In this document: in pieces, positions 4,990-6,589 of the stretch | Position numbering within the stretch: the first letter of the stretch is position 1 | Layout: every line of letters starts with the position of its first letter | Assembly: GCF_046156265.1 (NCBI RefSeq) | Contig: NZ_JAWDIR010000026.1 | Location: 1 to 6,589, forward strand | From: CAMDHY01 sp046156265 | Lineage (GTDB): Bacteria; Pseudomonadota; Alphaproteobacteria; Rhizobiales; Segnochrobactraceae | Reading direction: 5' to 3' | DNA: 6,589 nt | The notes under the pieces: model-generated | What the model was told of the DNA's origin: nothing | What the model saw: only the letters and a program-made list of their open reading frames with translations | Databases searched by the model: none | Made by a program: the position numbers and the translations under genes

Positions 4990-5748
4990 ATGGAGATCGA
5001 GAAGTCGTACTTCACCCTGCCGGAGATCCTCACACGCTGGGCCATGCCAGAGGCGGACCTCGCCTATCTCGCCGAGAACGATCTGGTGCGGCTATCGGTG
5101 CGGGTGTTCGGCGTGCCGGTGGAGTTCGGGGACTACGAGGACGCGGGGGAAGGCCAGCGGGTCGCGCTTCCGTGGGAGCGCGGGCCCTTCGACGGACTGC
5201 TCGATCTCTACGCCCGCGACGTCTTCCAAGTCTTCCGTGATGGAGCAGTGGGTGTCCGCCACTTCCTGACGCCGCGCGCCCACTATGCCCGGGTCTGGAG
5301 CGACCCGGACCACCTCCTCGTCCGCGCTGTCGACCTGGTTTTGAGGCGCGAGGAACGTGATCGGTTCGAGGCTGCAAGCGGGTTTGCCGTCCGGCGGACC
5401 GCCGCAGAGGCGGGTGCGCCTGCTGGCGCCTTCCAGGCTTCTGCCGACTATCACGACGTCGCCTGCAGCGGGCACCGGTTCCGGATGGGCGCAATCCAGG
5501 CGCAAGTCGTCCGAGCGCTGCACGAGGCCGCCCGGGCGGGCGAGCCCTGGCAGAGCGGCAAGACCATCCTGGCCATGGCGGGCTCGCGCAGCCTGAAGAT
5601 GGCCGACGTGTTCAAGTCCCAGACGCACTGGCGAACCTTGATCGAGTCGAACGGGCGCGGGGCCTATCGCCTCGCCGGGTTGAGCCCCTGCCGCTATCAC
5701 CTGCCGCTCGACGGGGGGATGAGCAGGGGGATGGCCGGGGGATCATGA
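4990..5748 (+). CDS. Unrecognised protein with putative N- and C-terminal DNA-binding segments
   Basis: The product has 252 residues and no family name I can give. The N-terminus (YFTLPEILTRWAMPEADLAYLAENDLVRLSVRVFG, residues 7-41, in two parts) has the length and spacing of a MerR/excisionase-like helix-turn-helix with a following strand. The middle (60-130) is a mixed acidic region. The C-terminus (RMGAIQAQVVRALHEAARAG at 165-184, then PWQSGKTILAMAGS, KMADVFKSQTHWRTLIE and GRGAYRL to 227) looks like a winged helix with a terminal hairpin. Similar proteins occur beside S24/HTH genes in alphaproteobacterial elements, as far as I recall. It is the first gene right of the repressor and probably under its control. 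GAGGG 8 nt before the ATG decides the start. The tail GMSRGMAGGS is encoded by a GGGGGAT repeat array that is not in codon phase. Confidence 0.75.
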   Translation: MEIEKSYFTLPEILTRWAMPEADLAYLAENDLVRLSVRVFGVPVEFGDYEDAGEGQRVALPWERGPFDGLLDLYARDVFQVFRDGAVGVRHFLTPRAHYARVWSDPDHLLVRAVDLVLRREERDRFEAASGFAVRRTAAEAGAPAGAFQASADYHDVACSGHRFRMGAIQAQVVRALHEAARAGEPWQSGKTILAMAGSRSLKMADVFKSQTHWRTLIESNGRGAYRLAGLSPCRYHLPLDGGMSRGMAGGS

Positions 5749-5754
5749 TCCCCC
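5714..5754. repeat. GGGGGAT repeat array ending in an 18-bp palindrome
   Basis: Three GGGGGAT copies (5714-5720, 5726-5732, 5737-5743) are spaced by 12 and 11 bp. The third forms the left half of a perfect palindrome, GGGGGATCATGATCCCCC (5737-5754), which spans the stop codon of the preceding gene. The palindrome could fold in RNA as a 7-bp stem with a CATG loop, but no T-run follows, so a terminator is less likely than a protein-binding array. Confidence 0.6.
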
Positions 5755-5791
5755 GCACGGGCGCCGTTGCAGGCGCGGCCTGACGGAAACG

Positions 5792-5830
5792 ATCCATCAC
5801 CGGATCCCCCTGCGATCCCGACGACATCCC
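5792..5830. repeat. Phased ATCCC repeat array, inverted relative to the GGGAT array
   Basis: ATCC(A) at 5792 and ATCCC at 5804, 5815 and 5826 recur with spacings of 12, 11 and 11 bp, about one helical turn. Their reverse complement is the GGGAT core of the array at 5714-5743; the complement of the 5804 copy shares GCAGGGGGAT with the second copy there. The array lies in the 133-base gap before the small HTH gene and could be its operator or a recombination accessory site (inference). Confidence 0.5.
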
Positions 5831-5881
5831 ACAGCGGAATATTCCATCGTCTCCCTCGACACCTGATCTCGGGAGAGGACG

Positions 5882-6103
5882 ATGCAGACCAAACCTTCCC
5901 CACACCTCATTCAGATCGAGCTGGCTGACCGCTGGAAGATCTCCCCGCGCACCCTGGAGCGCTGGCGTTGGGCTGGCCAGGGCCCGGCCTTCGTCAAGCT
6001 CGGCGGCCGGGTCGTCTATCAGCTCGAGGCAATCGAGGCCTACGAGCGTGGCCGCGTCTGCCAGAGCACCCAGCAGGGCACGGCCCTCAGGAAGGCGTCC
6101 TGA
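5882..6103 (+). CDS. Small MerR/AlpA-type helix-turn-helix protein
   Basis: This is a 73-residue DNA-binding protein of the HTH_17/excisionase-like kind. The helix-turn-helix and wing are plain: ELADRWKISPRTLERWRWAG (residues 14-33), then QGPAFVKLGGRVVYQLEAI (34-52) and EAYERGR. The conserved WR-x-x-GxGPxFxKxGxxVxY pattern is typical of AlpA/Xis-like proteins, which act as excision factors for integrases or as regulators of element genes. It is a normal length for the family. GGAGAGGA lies just before the ATG. The next gene starts 2 bases after its stop. With a serine recombinase in the same element, a recombination directionality role is possible but unproven, because large serine recombinases use unrelated factors. 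Confidence 0.88.
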   Translation: MQTKPSPHLIQIELADRWKISPRTLERWRWAGQGPAFVKLGGRVVYQLEAIEAYERGRVCQSTQQGTALRKAS

Positions 6104-6104
6104 G

Positions 6105-6485
6105 ATGGCGCGCCTGGCACTCGACCCGATGCAGGCTCATCCCGCTCCGTACGTCGGCGAGGCCGTCAACGATCTCGCCTTCTACGGCTGGATCGCCCAG
6201 GCCACGCCCGGCGAGGCGTTCGTCTACCACCGCGGCTTCCTCGGCATCGACATCACTCCGGTGATGTCGCGGTTCGGCGAGCCGGACCGCAGGCGGCTTC
6301 TCGGGCTCGCCCAGGCAGCGCTGTCCGCCTTCGACGCCGGCCTCGTCCACCTCGTGCAGGTGCGGCTCGAACCCGACCGCTTCGCCTACCTCGCCGTCGC
6401 CCGCCGCAAACCGGCCCATGCACCGGCCGCGCTCGCGCGGCTGGTCGCCGCCACCGGCCACGCCGACCTGGCTGCCGCTGCGTGA
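6105..6485 (+). CDS. Conserved-looking protein of unknown function
   Basis: The product is 126 residues with no named domain that I can assign. Its readable core is DLAFYGWIAQATPGEAFVYH then RGFLGIDITP (residues 23-52). A helical stretch follows (PDRRRLLGLAQAALSAFDAGLVHLVQVRL, 60-88, in two parts), then FAYLAVARRKP, and an Ala-rich tail. The GWIAxAxPGExxxYHRGFL...GLVHLVQxRL pattern recurs, to my memory, in small proteins of alphaproteobacterial mobile elements beside HTH genes like the one here. It is soluble, with no signal peptide or membrane segment. Its ATG lies 2 nt after the HTH stop, with AGGAAGG about 9 nt before it inside that gene, so the two are translationally linked. A longer in-frame GTG start at 6048 would only add shadow sequence. 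Confidence 0.75.
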   Translation: MARLALDPMQAHPAPYVGEAVNDLAFYGWIAQATPGEAFVYHRGFLGIDITPVMSRFGEPDRRRLLGLAQAALSAFDAGLVHLVQVRLEPDRFAYLAVARRKPAHAPAALARLVAATGHADLAAAA

Positions 6486-6514
6486 CCGCCTCCTATTCGA
6501 TTGAGCACTCCACC

Positions 6515-6589
6515 ATGCCTCACCTAACCAACATCCCTGCCCTCACCGATCTCGAGCGACTTGCGCTCGGCGAAATCGCAGCAATGCCA
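6515..6589 (+). CDS. Start of an unrecognised gene (runs off right edge)
   Basis: An ATG at 6515 opens a frame of 25 codons to the window end, beginning MPHLTNIPALTDLERLALGE and continuing IAAMP. The predicted helix after TDLERLALGEIAA resembles the start of small helical proteins that follow the HTH/unknown gene pair in alphaproteobacterial elements (recollection, not testable here). The ribosome-binding site is weak. The gene lies 29 bases after the preceding stop and is probably in the same operon. Confidence 0.55.
   Translation, partial: MPHLTNIPALTDLERLALGEIAAMP

Larger units (their letters stand above)
1..6589. mobile_element. Part of a putative integrative element or prophage carrying fluoride/transport cargo
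   Basis: The call rests on gene content, not on visible ends. A large serine recombinase and its DUF2924 partner lie on the left. An S24-type repressor with divergent small HTH and unrecognised genes lies on the right. An unrelated transporter block sits between them. In alphaproteobacteria such recombinase/DUF2924 and S24/HTH sets commonly belong to prophages or integrative elements (family knowledge). No attachment sites, terminal inverted repeats or target duplications were found, and both sides run off the window, so element type and borders are undetermined. Confidence 0.45.

Noticed and set aside
5836..5845. Palindrome GGAATATTCC, possibly a -10 region for the small HTH gene
   Set aside because: No acceptable -35 hexamer lies at the right distance, and the palindrome is short.

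Overview
The window is GC-rich throughout and its gene types point to an alphaproteobacterium, probably a Hyphomicrobiales/Rhodobacterales/sphingomonad-like host. The main clue is the pairing of a DUF2924 protein with a large serine recombinase, a module I know mainly from alphaproteobacterial prophages and integrative elements. No species call is possible from this much sequence, and no rRNA, tRNA or CRISPR array was seen.

Layout. (1) Positions 1-1245, minus strand: a tightly overlapping three-gene unit of a small unrecognised protein (81 aa), a DUF2924 protein (148 aa) and the N-terminal 188 residues of a large serine recombinase that runs off the left edge. (2) Positions 1246-1640: no gene. 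The right part holds a candidate extended -10 promoter and a roughly 110-nt leader able to form a strong stem-loop, followed by possible Shine-Dalgarno pairing. (3) Positions 1641-4075, plus strand: a transport block. It has a TauE/SafE-type permease, then a clear fluoride riboswitch with its own promoter and a downstream intrinsic terminator, then fluC (crcB), a half-size EamA transporter and a short cation-diffusion-facilitator (CDF)-like protein packed as one operon. (4) Positions 4197-4874, minus strand: an S24/LexA-like HTH repressor. (5) Positions 4990-6589, plus strand and divergent from the repressor: a two-domain putative DNA-binding protein, a small MerR/AlpA-type HTH protein, a conserved-looking unrecognised protein and the first 25 codons of another gene.

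Reading of the whole. Regions 1, 4 and 5 look like the recombination and regulatory ends of a prophage or integrative element: a recombinase on one side, and a repressor with divergent early genes on the other. The fluoride/transport block sits between them as cargo. Within the cargo, fluoride sensed by the riboswitch should raise FluC, which exports fluoride. The EamA and CDF-like proteins are co-transcribed with fluC and so probably induced with it, but their substrates are unknown. The TauE-like gene has a separate promoter and leader.

The least explained structures are the tauE leader RNA, the helically phased GGGAT/ATCCC repeat arrays at about 5714-5830, and the CDF-like protein, which lacks the usual site-A histidine and the C-terminal domain.
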